DNA from: Owenia fusiformis
Taxonomy: Eukaryota; Annelida; Polychaeta; Sabellida; Oweniidae
Assembly: GCA_903813345.2 (NCBI GenBank)
Contig: CAIIXF020000001.1
Location: forward strand, 59,752,270 to 59,816,269
Reading direction: 5' to 3'
DNA: 64,000 bases
Of this stretch, positions 25,297 to 38,100 are shown one piece after another. Within the stretch, counting starts at the first letter, position 1; each line of letters begins with the position of its first letter. The notes beneath the pieces are model-generated. The model was not told where the DNA came from and searched no databases. It was given only the letters and a program-made list of their open reading frames with translations. A program made the position numbers and the translations under genes.

Positions 25297-26061
25297 TTAA
25301 GGTCTCATGGAAGTTAACAGGAAATGACAAAACAGGAAGTGAAATTTTTTTTTGCATTTTTGGACATTTTTTGAACAAAGATAACAGAGTTCTGGTTTGG
25401 CCTCCAGTCAATTTAACTATTTCCACATATCATTTACATGACCAGGATCACAATGTGCATGGTCAGAATGACCCTAAACATGATGAAATAACCTTTTTAG
25501 CCCTTTGAAAGTGTGACTGAAAAAAAGCTAAAAGTAGGAGCGTAGGGAAGGTCACTGATCAGAATCTTTTGAATTTTTCAGAAAATGTGCCCAATATAAT
25601 GCTCTAACTATTACAATCTTTGAAATTTTAGAAAATTGTCTTAAACAAAAATGGCGGTCATAAAAAGGAAAATAGATCGCTTTTCAAATCAGTTTTTTCA
25701 TTTTTTTTCTTTTTCTATGAATGATATCAAATTTTCAAAGATTGTATCATTTAGAGCAATATATTGGGCACATTTTCTGAAAAATTCAAAAGATTCTGTT
25801 CAGTGACCTTCCCTACGCTCCTACTTTTAGCTATTTTTCAGTCACATTTTCAAAGGGCTAAAAAGGTTATTTCATCATGTTTAGGGTCATTCTGACCATG
25901 AACATTGTGATGCTGGTCCTGTAAATGGTATTTGGAACTAGTTAAATTGACTGGAGGTCAAACCAGAACTCTGTTATCTTTGTTCAAAAAATGTCCAAAA
26001 ATGCAAAAAAAATTGTCACTTCCTGTTTCGTCATTTCCTGTTAACTTCCATAGCACCTTAA
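25297..26061. mobile_element. Foldback element with about 330-bp inverted arms, 50 bp upstream of the first ZFYVE coding exon
   Basis: The arms (25,297-25,632 and about 25,731-26,061) are reverse complements at high identity. Shared blocks include GGAAGTTAACAGGAAATGAC, ATAACAGAGTTCTGGTTTG, GGTCAGAATGACCCTAAACA, GTAGGAGCGTAGGGAAGGTC and TGTGCCCAATATA. The loop is about 100 bp. It ends about 50 bp before the acceptor of the exon with the ZFYVE start codon, so a transcript reading it would fold into a long stem. Confidence 0.92.
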
Positions 26062-26129
26062 GGTAATTTAAAAACCAAATACCAACATGAACATCAATAT
26101 TTTCTTCTTCAGACTTCCTAGCTATCAAC

Positions 26130-29100
26130 ATGGATGGCTTCGTATTTGACCTCGACAAAGTCCTTGATGATTTTGAAATGAATGAGGGTGAGTCATCGAT
26201 ACAACAATTTTTATAGAATGTATAAACTACAGTAAAATTTTAAATGTTTGGAACCTGTACTTTGAATTCAAAAAATAAGCAATCAAATGACTATATTGCG
26301 ACAGTATGAAAAATGGAAACAATATGTACAAGTCCTAACTGTTGTATATTTCAGATAATTATGTATAATGTGCAGCAAAACTGTGGCCTGTAATTTAGGG
26401 AGTTTCAGCCATGTTAATTTTTTCGAAAATGACATGGCAGTGAAGCATCAAAATATAAGAGGCCACAGATATGATCGCTAGACTACAAAACAAACTAAAA
26501 TAAACAAAAGTTAGGACGTGTATAAATGTTTCTATTTTTACATATTCTGTTTCAAATATGGTCCTTTAATTGCTTATTCTTTAGATTCAAAGTAGTTCTG
26601 TGATGATCTGAGGAGACAAAACCTGAAATATTTTGTAAAAAATATCAGTCCCTTGGTGAAATGAAGTTGAAGACATGAAGTTTTACCTTAGAATGCTGAA
26701 TCTTTTAAATCAACTGAATTGTCCCTATGTTGTGGCAGAAGAACTAGCCATTTGATTGTAGTTTGAAGAAGTTATGACATGAAACATGAGAATTCGTAGA
26801 AATTTCCTAGTGTCGTCCGCCATATTGGATTGCATTCGAAAATAGTCTCACTTGACGACCAGTGCGTTTCGATGTTAAAATGTGATTAAAAGAATTAAAT
26901 ATGGAATCTTCTGCATAAGAACTTAAAGATGAACTCTATGATTGTAATTATATATATGACGGCGATGTATGATACCGATAATGTGGCAAAAATGGGATTC
27001 TAGATTTAAAATAGTGCGTGACGTCATTAACAATGCGTTTGTGATTGGTTCCTCTATAAAAGAGAGAGGCGGGGAATTTGAATTGTCTTTGGCATTGGCA
27101 ACTTGGGTTGACAAGACGTATTCTAAATGGTGAGAGTCCGCGACAGTCCGCGACAGCCCTATTAATGTTATTTGTAATATAATTTCCCGTCCCAAGTGTG
27201 TGTGAATGTTTGGACTTGTGTTAGAAATTGGTTTTGATGACATTTTGGTAGTGTTCTTTGAATAATTGTGTGTAGAAGTCCGCGACTGGTCCGCGACTTT
27301 TGTTAGAAAAGTCCGCGACTTTTGATGATTGTTGGATTTGTAATTCATGCTCTAGAATTGTATATCCCAGTGTGTGGATAGTGTTTCTAATTGTTTATGA
27401 ATGATTTTTGAGGTATAATAACAGTGTGAAATGTGACGTTTAGTACGCGACTGAATGGAATAACTGACAGCTGATTTGGTCTAGACGTTTCTGGGCAATC
27501 GTGGTCAATTACCGAACAAATTTAGAGTCTTTCATATAGTGAGTGACTATTGGTATGTGATTGATTGGGAATAAAAGGCACATTGATAATTCAGTTAGTA
27601 TACATATATTGGCAAGAAACACTTAAAGAAGCAAGAACTTGGATCGCTACCATTATATTGATTAGTTCTTGGAATATGCACTGAGTGACCTTTGTGTGTG
27701 TGAAACCTGGTTGTTATGGGATATTGGATGTGGAATAAATACTGATTGATGAATTATTAGTGGAGATATCATAGCAGTGACATATCTTCTACATATATTA
27801 GAGACATTTTGAATAGATAATCATCTTAATTGAGTGATTTAAGTGTACATTTTATAGGTTAATAAACGTGTATATAGTATTGAATATAAACTAAGTGTCA
27901 GTTTCCTGATTTAGCATCAGGGTCCAGTTGTGTAGAGACCTTGCATGCTACAGTTCCTAACATTTAAAATTTTACTGTATCTGTCATTTTAGTCCACACC
28001 TCTAATCAGAAGGCTTTATCCCATGCTAGGACTGTAGTCCTGGGAACGTCTCAATCTTTTGCCTGTACGATTAAAACATTGGAGAATTTTCCACACCTCT
28101 TACATTTCAGATACCTACTTCAATAGATTCCTTGGTATTTTAGCATTTTTCATGTAGTTGAGTCCACAATTTTCTGGGTTTATCGGCAGAACGAAGAAAT
28201 TTTCGTTTTGATCGCAATATTTGCATGTGATATTTAACTTATTTCAACCATCAAATTCCTCCATCTATTGGTACTAACTTCCGGGCCAGTCAAACGGGGA
28301 ATCCCCTTTTAAATCCAACTGCCATCTTGAAAAGTGATGGAATCTCTCTCAATGAAAAAGAAAAATGTTCCTGTTCTGCCGATAAACCCAGATAATTGTG
28401 GATTCAACTACACGAAAAAATGCTAAAATACCCAGGAATCTATTGAAGTACATGTAGGTATCTTAGTGTAAGAGGCGTAGAACATTCTCCCATCTCGCTA
28501 TCATACAGGCAAAAGATTGAGACATTCTCAGGACTATAGGACTATAATCCTGGCACGGGATAAAGACTGAAAGAAGGGTGGTGTTTTTGTGTGACACCAA
28601 ACCTCCTCATCAGATTTAACTTTTTATTCCCAAAAGTCACCAGATTGCAAGAAATAAGATTAAAGTTTTCTTTAGCTAGCATGCTCCCTAATCTACGAGT
28701 TCACTTGCAACTGCCATGCCATCCTCATCTGAAGATCGTCATTGTTGATTATCCAGATAGAAGCATTTAGATTTTGATTCACTTAGAATATTAGGTCACT
28801 GACAAAATCTTTAACTTGATCAGTATTCATATACATAAGATTGAAGTAGTTAACAGCAGTTTCATAATGCCATAGGTGTAAATGCATAACTAAGCAGTTT
28901 CATATATTTTAGATACTGTCCCCGTACCAGGAAGTGGTGACAAAAAGTTCAGTCAAGATTATATCAATTCTGTGAAAGACACAATCAATCCGTATGCTGC
29001 AATTGTTCCCTCAGCCAGTATGCCCCTGGGTGGTGGCGTGCCCATTGAACAAAATGACCTGTCAACTCCTACAAACACACAGCCATTTACATCTCTAATG

Positions 29101-32100
29101 TACGACTCCCCGTATGATTCTCCAGACAGAATCGACATGTCTGAAGCTGATTTTGGACCATCTCCCATTGCACCAAATGTAATGCCGCTTACAGGTCCCA
29201 GCGCCGATTCAAATGAGCCACATATTAGACATATGACAGATATCAGTTGTATACCACATCTGGCAAGTGCTGATAGTGCTACTATTCCTCCACATCAACC
29301 CGATGTTGTGTCGAGCACGATGAACTCTGCAAATGTCAAAACAAATAACCTCTCACTGATGGATAATGTTAAACCCACACATAATGCTGCTGATATGAAT
29401 ATAATAGAACCACAGCAGCATTCCTTAGAAAGACTGCACTCCATAGAGAATAACACATGTCCTGCTCAGGTTACAACTCCTCATGCTAACATATCCTATG
29501 CACCTGCCATCCCAAGTGAATCAAGTCAGAGTACTGCTACATCAATGGCATCAACAGCCCAAATAGATCCAGGATCTACACATGAAGATATAAAAACAAA
29601 CTTGCATCATAAGGATACTAATCCAGATGTAAATGAGTCTACTGCATTAGACACTAAGCAAGAGTGTACAGCATTATCACAGGAAAGCTCAGATACCATA
29701 GGAATGGAAAACACACAAAAGCCAGTCATTCCACTCAACCAACAAAATGATAAAGAAAGCATACAAAGCCCAGTCATTCAAGAAATGGACAATTCATTAC
29801 CCCCTTTTACTCAAGAAACGCAAAGATCACCAGGCCCTATTAGAGAAAGTTTGGCTGATGAGATTTCAAAGGCTATTGGTACCTCAGCTCACAATCAAGT
29901 GCAATTAGCTACTAATGAACTGAATAATGCTGCTGTAATGGATAACAACACTGTCAGCATTCAATCATATACGACTAACTCCGAAGCTATCCCTGCTCTT
30001 GATCAATCAGAAGACAGCACAAAACCTCTGAATGAGGCCCTAAGTGACTCATTGGAGAGTGAGTTGAGACATTTGGAAGTGACTGGGTTTAAAAGTGAAG
30101 ATATTGTTGTAACTGAAAGTGAATTGGATGCACTACTGGAAGAAAGCAATAATGATATACAAAGTCAAAGTAAGACTGATATTTCAGTTTCTTTGAATCA
30201 ATCGGAGTCTGAATTTTTAAATGTGACTTTGGGTCAAGGTGAAAGTAGACCAAGTTTACCAGTTATAGGTTCTAATGCAAGTGCTCCACTTTCAAGCCTA
30301 TCGGGAGAGGTTGCCCCAGGTTTGTTGACAAATGACATTCTCAATTCAGTCTCATCTGGTGCCAGTAATAATATACCTAATGTTACAACTACAACACCCA
30401 TTTTGGGAGATATAAAAAATGCTCATACAGCTAATTCACCCCAAGTAATTGAACATTCTAGTGTAAATTGTTCAAATGAGTCAGTCAGTTCTGCACCTTG
30501 GTCAGCTAACAGATTGGGCCAGGACATTGGATCAATGGCTGTATCTCGAGGAAGCTCTGCACAGCACGGGGGATCATCAGAGTCTGCTGTCACATCCCCA
30601 GTCTCTGTACCTAGCCCTTCACTAGGGGTAACATCAGTATCAACTCAGCCTCAAGCCAGCCCTCAGTTGGGAATTGGTGCTAGACCTAAAGAACCAGTCA
30701 ATAAACATCAGCGGCCAAACAGCTTACTTGGATTGTCAACAGTGCCATTGGATAACATGAACACTGAAGCAATTGCTAATATAGCAAACCAAGATAACAG
30801 AACAAATGATGAAACAACTGCAACAACATTGCATAATGTCAGTGATTCTTACCCTAGCCAAGTTAGTCAGTCCATGCCACCTCCCATCGGGCAAGACCCT
30901 CCGCCCTATGCTAAAGTGAACCCCAATCCACAGAATAAGAGCAATATGAATCCTGTTCAGCAAAATATTGTGCAACCAATTCCTCAACTTCCTATATCAC
31001 AGGATATACCAGTTTCCCATGGAATGCAAATAGAAACCCCAGTCCAACCTGCAGATTTACCTGGACAAGCTCCATCCCCAAATAACCCTGTTGAACCTGT
31101 TGCTTTAAGCAGTACTCCAGAAGTTCAGTCAACAGGTTTGATCAGTGCAGATGCGACTGAACAGCACTCAGCTACAGTTGAACCTAGAATTGAAGGGATG
31201 GATACCTCCTCAGCTGCAGCTATACAAGGGCTATCTGCAGTAACCAGTGCCATGTCCCTAGTGGATCCCAACATACTCACTGTATCTACCGGAGCCACAC
31301 ACACACTAACTGAAGAAGAACAGATGGCTATAGCTCAACTCTCCCCTGAGTCACAAGCAAAAAGAAAGAGACCAACCAGTCTCAGTTTACCACCCAGAGA
31401 ATTTTCTGCACCCCCTGAAAAGAAAGCATCCCCTTCCCAGGAGTCTGAGAGTTCCATAGAGGATCCTGGTTCTGTAGGACCTCCCCCTGCCCAAAATATT
31501 GCAGAGCCACTAACAGGTAACTAAAATATTGAAAAAGCAAGTTATTTAAGAAGCATCTATGATTTAGAATTGTACAATGAACATGTTTTTAAAGCATTCA
31601 TTTAAAGGTCAGTCTTTGGCCCACTAGTATCCATATATCATTCCATCATTGCTATAACTGGATATTTATGATTCAGTCTGGAAAGACTTGATCAGGTTTC
31701 ATGTTAATATTCTTCTCTAGATTTTCTGGATGGTGCTGGACTGGAAAGTGTAGGCTTAGACCCAACAGCTATTAGACTGGGGAAGGTTGCTCCATTTTGG
31801 ATTCCAGACAATGAGGCTACCAAATGTATGAACTGTGACTCAAAATTTACCTTCACTAAACGGAGACATCACTGCAGAGCATGTGGCAAGGTAACATTCA
31901 AATCATTCAGATTTTTTGGTACATTATTTTGCCATGGTCAGAAATCATCATACAGTAGAACCTGCTAAGTGGAACACCTCTGTAAGTGGAACACCTCCCA
32001 AGTGGAACGCCTTTTCAAAGTCCCGTATTAAAAACCCATTGACTTAATGTTAATTGAACCTCTATAAGTGGAACACCTCCAAACTTGAACAGTGAACACC

Positions 32101-35100
32101 CCATATTGAAAAATTAACCTGCTAAGTGGAACAGTCAATTTCCATAGATTTCAATATTGATATATGTAAACAGAATTAATCTCCTTCAATGATATCTGGG
32201 TATGAAAACAGGTAATACTGTGGTAATTGGCAAATTAGGATTTTAATGGACTAACCTCCTGTAGAGGTCAACATGTGATGCAACCAATAATTAATTTGAT
32301 AATCAGCAAATTAGGATTTCATAAGATTTTCATTCAGAAAATTGGATTAACCTCCTGTAGAACTGGACACGTGATGCTACCACTAATTAATATCCCTTGC
32401 TGTTTGTTTCAAACTTAATAAGTAAGATTAAAAATGTCATTTAAAAACAATTGAATTATTAGCAGTATGAACAAGTCTTTAAAACTTAATTGCCTAATCC
32501 TTGTACCTGAGACTGGCACAATTAGGAGGATTAAGAATGTCAGAAAACATTTTTGGCAGAATGAGGAGGATTAAGAATGTCAGATACCTTTTTGAGTAAA
32601 ATAAATGGATTATTAATGGTATATACCTGCCCTGTAATGAAGGGAGAATCATATTTCCAATGATACATATAAATCCTATATTTGTTCTTGTATGTTCCCT
32701 GCGAACCCAAAACCTCCGTAAGTGGAACGCTTTGTGGCAGAACGGAGAGTGTTCCACTTAAACAGGTTCTACTGTACATTGATATCTCTGAGACACAGCA
32801 TCTCTATAACACAAAAATGCTCCTCCAATATTTCTATGCGCTCACAGGACCCTTAAATCCTCCAATGAATAAGAAAAACAGGAAAAATCCTTAAAATGGT
32901 GTTAAAATACACACAAAATTATAAAGTCCTAAAATGATGCACTATTAATTCCAAAAACCCAAAATAGTGAACAAATATAACACCATTTGAAAATGCATGT
33001 AGGAAAACCTTAGGATTAGCATATCTGTGAAAAAAAACTTTGAAAATGTATCTGTTCTTAAAGGCTTAATGTGCTCCTTATTTTTCTGTTTTTATACATT
33101 TGAATATGTTACTCATCAACACTCTACAGGATATTTTACTGTTAATGAATCTAGCCCAACTGTGGTAAGGCAATCAGTTACAAAATTCAAACTGTACGAA
33201 ACATCAAGTTAAAGGCAGGATCAGATCTATTGGAGTGACAAAATTACAAGCAACATGTACAATTGACCTACTGATCTGTTATAATCTTAAATACAATATC
33301 TCCCGAAAGATTCACGATATGTTATAAATAAGTTTTAATGGATTTTAAGTGGAAAAATGGATGAAAAATGTTTAAATTCTCCCAAAAAATAAGAATGGTC
33401 ACCATTCTTATAGGAAAATAAAATGTTATTGTAAAAATCTTTAGCTGAAATAAAGTGAGCACTTTGGGGATTTTTAGAAAATAGACATGAAAAGGAATGA
33501 CATAAGCCAGAAATATTCTAAAAACATTTTTTTTAGGCTGCTCACTAGATCTGATTCTCTCTTTAAGGTCTCAGAATTAATAATTTGTACCCTTTTCGCC
33601 AGAGTGATTGATTGTACTGTAATAAATGTTTCATGTTTTAGGTGTTGTGTTCATTGTGTTGTAAAGACAAGACAAAGCTTATATACATGGACAATAAAGA
33701 GGCCAGGGTCTGCCAGATGTGTCATACAACCATCAATAAAGGTACACATTAAGAGCTTCCAATTTAGCTATAGACGTGTCATACAACCATCAATAAAGGT
33801 ACACATTAAGAGCTTCCAATTTAGCTATAGATGTGTCATACAACCATCAATAAAGGTACACATTAAGAGCTTCCAATTTAGCTATAGACGTGTCATACAA
33901 CCATCAATAAAGGTACACATATAGAGCTTCCAATTAAGCTAAAGACGTGTCATACAACCATCAATAAAGGTACACATTAAGAGCTTCCAATTTAAATATA
34001 GACGTGTCATACAACCATCAATAAAGGTACACATTAAGAGCTTCCAATTTAAATATAGACGTGTCATACAACCATCAATAAAGGTACACATATAGCGCTC
34101 CCAATAAATACTAGACATTTAATCTGAGCTATTATATTGTACTGAGGTTCTGCACACAGTGTATCATGATTTGAAAAATATTATACACATATCTGAATTA
34201 TTGAAATTACACTTTTGATTGACCTTTTTGACAACTTTATTGTTGTCACCATGTGCTGATGAGCCTGCAGCTGAGCATTCATTTGTGCAGTTGGGTGAGT
34301 GCAGTATAAATCTTGTTTAACATATAAACATTATTTTCAGTTCAAGCATTTGAGAGACTCAATGCAAACAGACCAAGGCCTGACCCTAACAAGCCAAGTG
34401 AATACTGTTCCACGATCCCTCCCATTGAGCAGGCTCAAGCTACAGGCCATCTGAATGCCCCACCACCAACTGTAATGGTACCTGCCCCAGCAGTAGATGA
34501 TGCACATCATGGTGTCAGTGGTGTGCTCAAGAGAGAAGGTACATGAAATTTAAGTATATTTAATTTTAATACTATAATTTATACAATAACCCCACATAAG
34601 CACAATACAACTCAGTGCGAAGTGTGTGTTCAGAAAATGAGTCTGTATAAAAATCCCAGGCTCTAAAATCGCATGAAACCAGATAAATTTTCATTTTTGC
34701 AACCTTTTGACATTTTACTACAAACCTATACAACTTGAGATGCTCAACTTAGTAAAAGTAGACGGCAAAGGTCATTTCTACATTTTTAAAACAATTTTTA
34801 TTTAAATTGGATGAAAATTGAGCAAATAAGAGCAATTTAAGTGAAAATTTGTGGCAGGTTTTATTGTCACCCTTGGTTTCAAGATCATTTCTGAAGTGAC
34901 GAGAAATCTTGTCACTCAGAGATCATTTCTTCACATTTTAAAACAATTTTTGTGTAAATTGGATGAAAATTGTTCAAATAAGAGCAATTTTAGTGAAATT
35001 TTTTGTGACAGGTTTTCTCGTCACTCTGGATTTCAAGGTCATTTCTGAGTTGACAAGAAATCTCCTCACTCCATGTAGTCAAGAGGTTAACTAAGCAAAT

Positions 35101-38100
35101 TCTTGGTAGATTTAACAATCAATTAATCAATGATTATATACTGTACAGAAGTCAGTTTGAAAGTTTTGAAAGACTTCAACTGTTCAAAGTTTCTGAATTT
35201 CCAGGAAGTCAAAAGAAAAGCGAGCCAAAACAGGTAATGTTTTCTGATGGCATCCGTCCTGGTGGAGATCTAGCGGAACTTGACGGCTCATCCGCTATTC
35301 CCACTAGGCGACCAATGAGAGCACAGAAGAAGGTGGAACTGCCATCTATTGTTTCAGCAGGTACTATTCAACTATTATATTCGCAATTCATAAAATCTCT
35401 CCATATGTTGAGAACTGTAAAACATGTACAATATATCTCAACTGGGGATTTTAAATGTTATTTTATCACAGCTTTACTGGTAATCTCTCGATTTTCAAAA
35501 TCATCATTTATAGAAGTCATAATAACTCATTTTTAAGGGTTGGATATAAAATATAAAGAAAATGTGTTGTTATAAGTAAAATTCCGAGAAGTTGAACATG
35601 CAAAACTGATGAGATTATATCAGCATTGATAGAGATTTTGTGTATTTTGTAAAGCCGGGGAAGGAGATCCGCCAAAACCTAAAGCAAAAACTGTTAAAAA
35701 CCCTGTGAATCAAACAAGATGTCTGATCCCTCAGGGGGGAATCCCACCATTTGTGACTGGTGCTAATGGTACAGGAGGTCTGGCCAATAATGCTTTATAA
35801 TAAATGCATGTGCTTCTAATTTACAAGTGATGCAATTAACAATTGTTTATAATTTATTTTCTAACTTAAAATGTTAATTTGGAATGTTTGATTTGCTTTG
35901 AGTGTGGGTGATAATAGATTAGTTTTATGCTATGATTATGTTTTATTTATTAATTATATGAGGTTAAACTGTACAATATCTGTTAATTCTGTCAAATCTT
36001 TTAACCAGGTTCTAGCAAAAAAGCAATAATTAGTAGTGCATGTATGTTATAATATGTATCCACTAGGACTATTAATAACTCATTAATCATGTGCTTGCTT
36101 GTCCACTTTGTAGTTTGTTTGAAGTGTTATTTTGCGTTACTTTTGTGTACAAGGTGTATTTCTTCTTTCATAGATTGTCACTTGTCCATCTCATTATTAG
36201 CAACAAAATGAGCTTTTTTAACTTTCTTGAGTTTAATAGAATCAGTGTTGTAAAATCAAGTGTAGCTACTTTTTATGAAAAAAATCTAAGTGTACTATTT
36301 AGTCTTATTATGCACTTTCCTTCATACTCTCTAACATTGTCTTGTCAGTTTTATTTTAAAGAGCTTTTTTCATGATTTGTTTGTAATATCTTATGAACTC
36401 ATAATATTTATTAATATTATGTCTAGTATAGCTTACACCACTATGAGCCTTTTATTGTTGTCAAATAAATCCTTGAAGCCTTTTATAGTTGCTATTGCCC
36501 TTCTGTTTCTTGGGACTTGCATAAGATGACTGATTGCTACATGTTGTTTATTCACTTTCACTAACATTAATCCAGCTAGCAGGCTGCAGACCCTCCCGAC
36601 TTGGATATGAGTCGTATGACCTTTGAACCTTTGTTCAATCCTGGAAATGACCCTTTGTTCATTGAATGTTGTGCATTGTACAGTTTAAACTAGAAAATTC
36701 AAGCGTCTTGGGCAGGTCTGCAACCTTATCAGATATTTTGTAGTTGATTTAGCGGAATGAATCTAATGAGCTAGAATAAAGCAAAAATCTTTAGTTAGTT
36801 CTGAATATTTTTCCCCACAGTATATAACATTGGTTTGTAATTACCTTATTTCTCATTAATTATTTTTTTGATTTGGACAAACTAAAATTACTGTAATGAT
36901 AAGTTATTGTTAATAATGTTAAAGCAGAGGAAATAAAAGTATTCCCATATATCTTACTTATAATTACTGACCATGGCTTCTAATTAGGATTGATGAATCA
37001 TTCTAAATTGACCCATATGATTTAATAATTAAGATTGAATAAGTATAAATTGGATAAGTATAGTTAATATCTTAGATGTTATTGTAAAGCATACCATCTA
37101 ATTATAGGAACGTAATTTCTAGAAGGAGTGATTTATTTGAATAACACCTTCTAATTAGTAATTATTTTATCCTTCAGACTTGTCCATTGAGGACAGACCA
37201 GATATTGACCAAGTCATGAAAATAATACTAGGTAAGTTATTGCAATATAACAGATATACAGGGTGTCCAGTAAGTCCCTTTACAATTCAAGTACAAAGTC
37301 TTGGTAAAGTGTTATGAGACTTTATAGATACCCTGTATACATACCGTTTTCCCATAAGAGTCTCCCATGCAATTTATGGGGTGAGGTTGGATGCAAGGCT
37401 GGGTGAAATATTCACCTGGTACCTTAATTCATCTTATCTTTCATATTAGCTGGTTTTACAGCCTCTGCTCCCTCCCTCCAAAATTTATTGTTGTACATTT
37501 AACAATAAAGAATATAGAATGTATTACTTCATTGTTTTCTGTAGAAAAAATGATGCACCTAAATTCATGTACTGTTCAGGGTGTCAAATAAGTCTGTTCT
37601 CCCCCCTTAATTTTTTTTTTATCTTTTAATTGATCATACTTTCCCATATATCATTTTGAATCTTATTTAATTGTTAAAGTCATGATAAATACATATATAA
37701 GGAATTCAATATGAATTGTTGAAGTTTTCTGTTTTTCTATATTTCTGCATGCACATGTTTCCACATTGTAATAATACTGCATTATGTAGTATAATTAAAC
37801 CGCAAACGTTTTATGAATCATGTTTCTATTACATGTTCACTGTCATTTGTTCTCTTTTAGATGAAGAGAACCCAGAACCTGCAATGTTTGCCATTAACAA
37901 GAATCTGTTTGTCCTCGTGAAGCTGCTGAACTGTAAGTGACATTCTCACCTTAGAATCAAAGAGTTCTATTGCTGTAATACAACGAATAGCCATTTACGA
38001 TTCATTAGTTTAAACTCCTTGATGTATGTCATCAAAAGGTCTTATAATTTCAGATTCTGACTAAGTAAACCTTGTTACTAGACACCCATTAACCAGATCC

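Noticed and set aside
26923-27348. 141-codon minus-strand frame
   Set aside because: Lies inside the 1.75-kb TACAGTAAAA element; biased Ser/Thr/His/Asn composition and no domain.
28959-29168. Minus-strand frame opposite ZFYVE exon 2, and similar shadows at 30,736-30,987 and 40,982-41,173
   Set aside because: Antisense shadows of well-supported coding exons.
33487-33924. 145-codon plus-strand frame with repeated [18 protein letters not shown]
   Set aside because: It reads the 57-bp donor minisatellite in a frame different from the FYVE exon; the FYVE frame is fixed by homology and splice phase.
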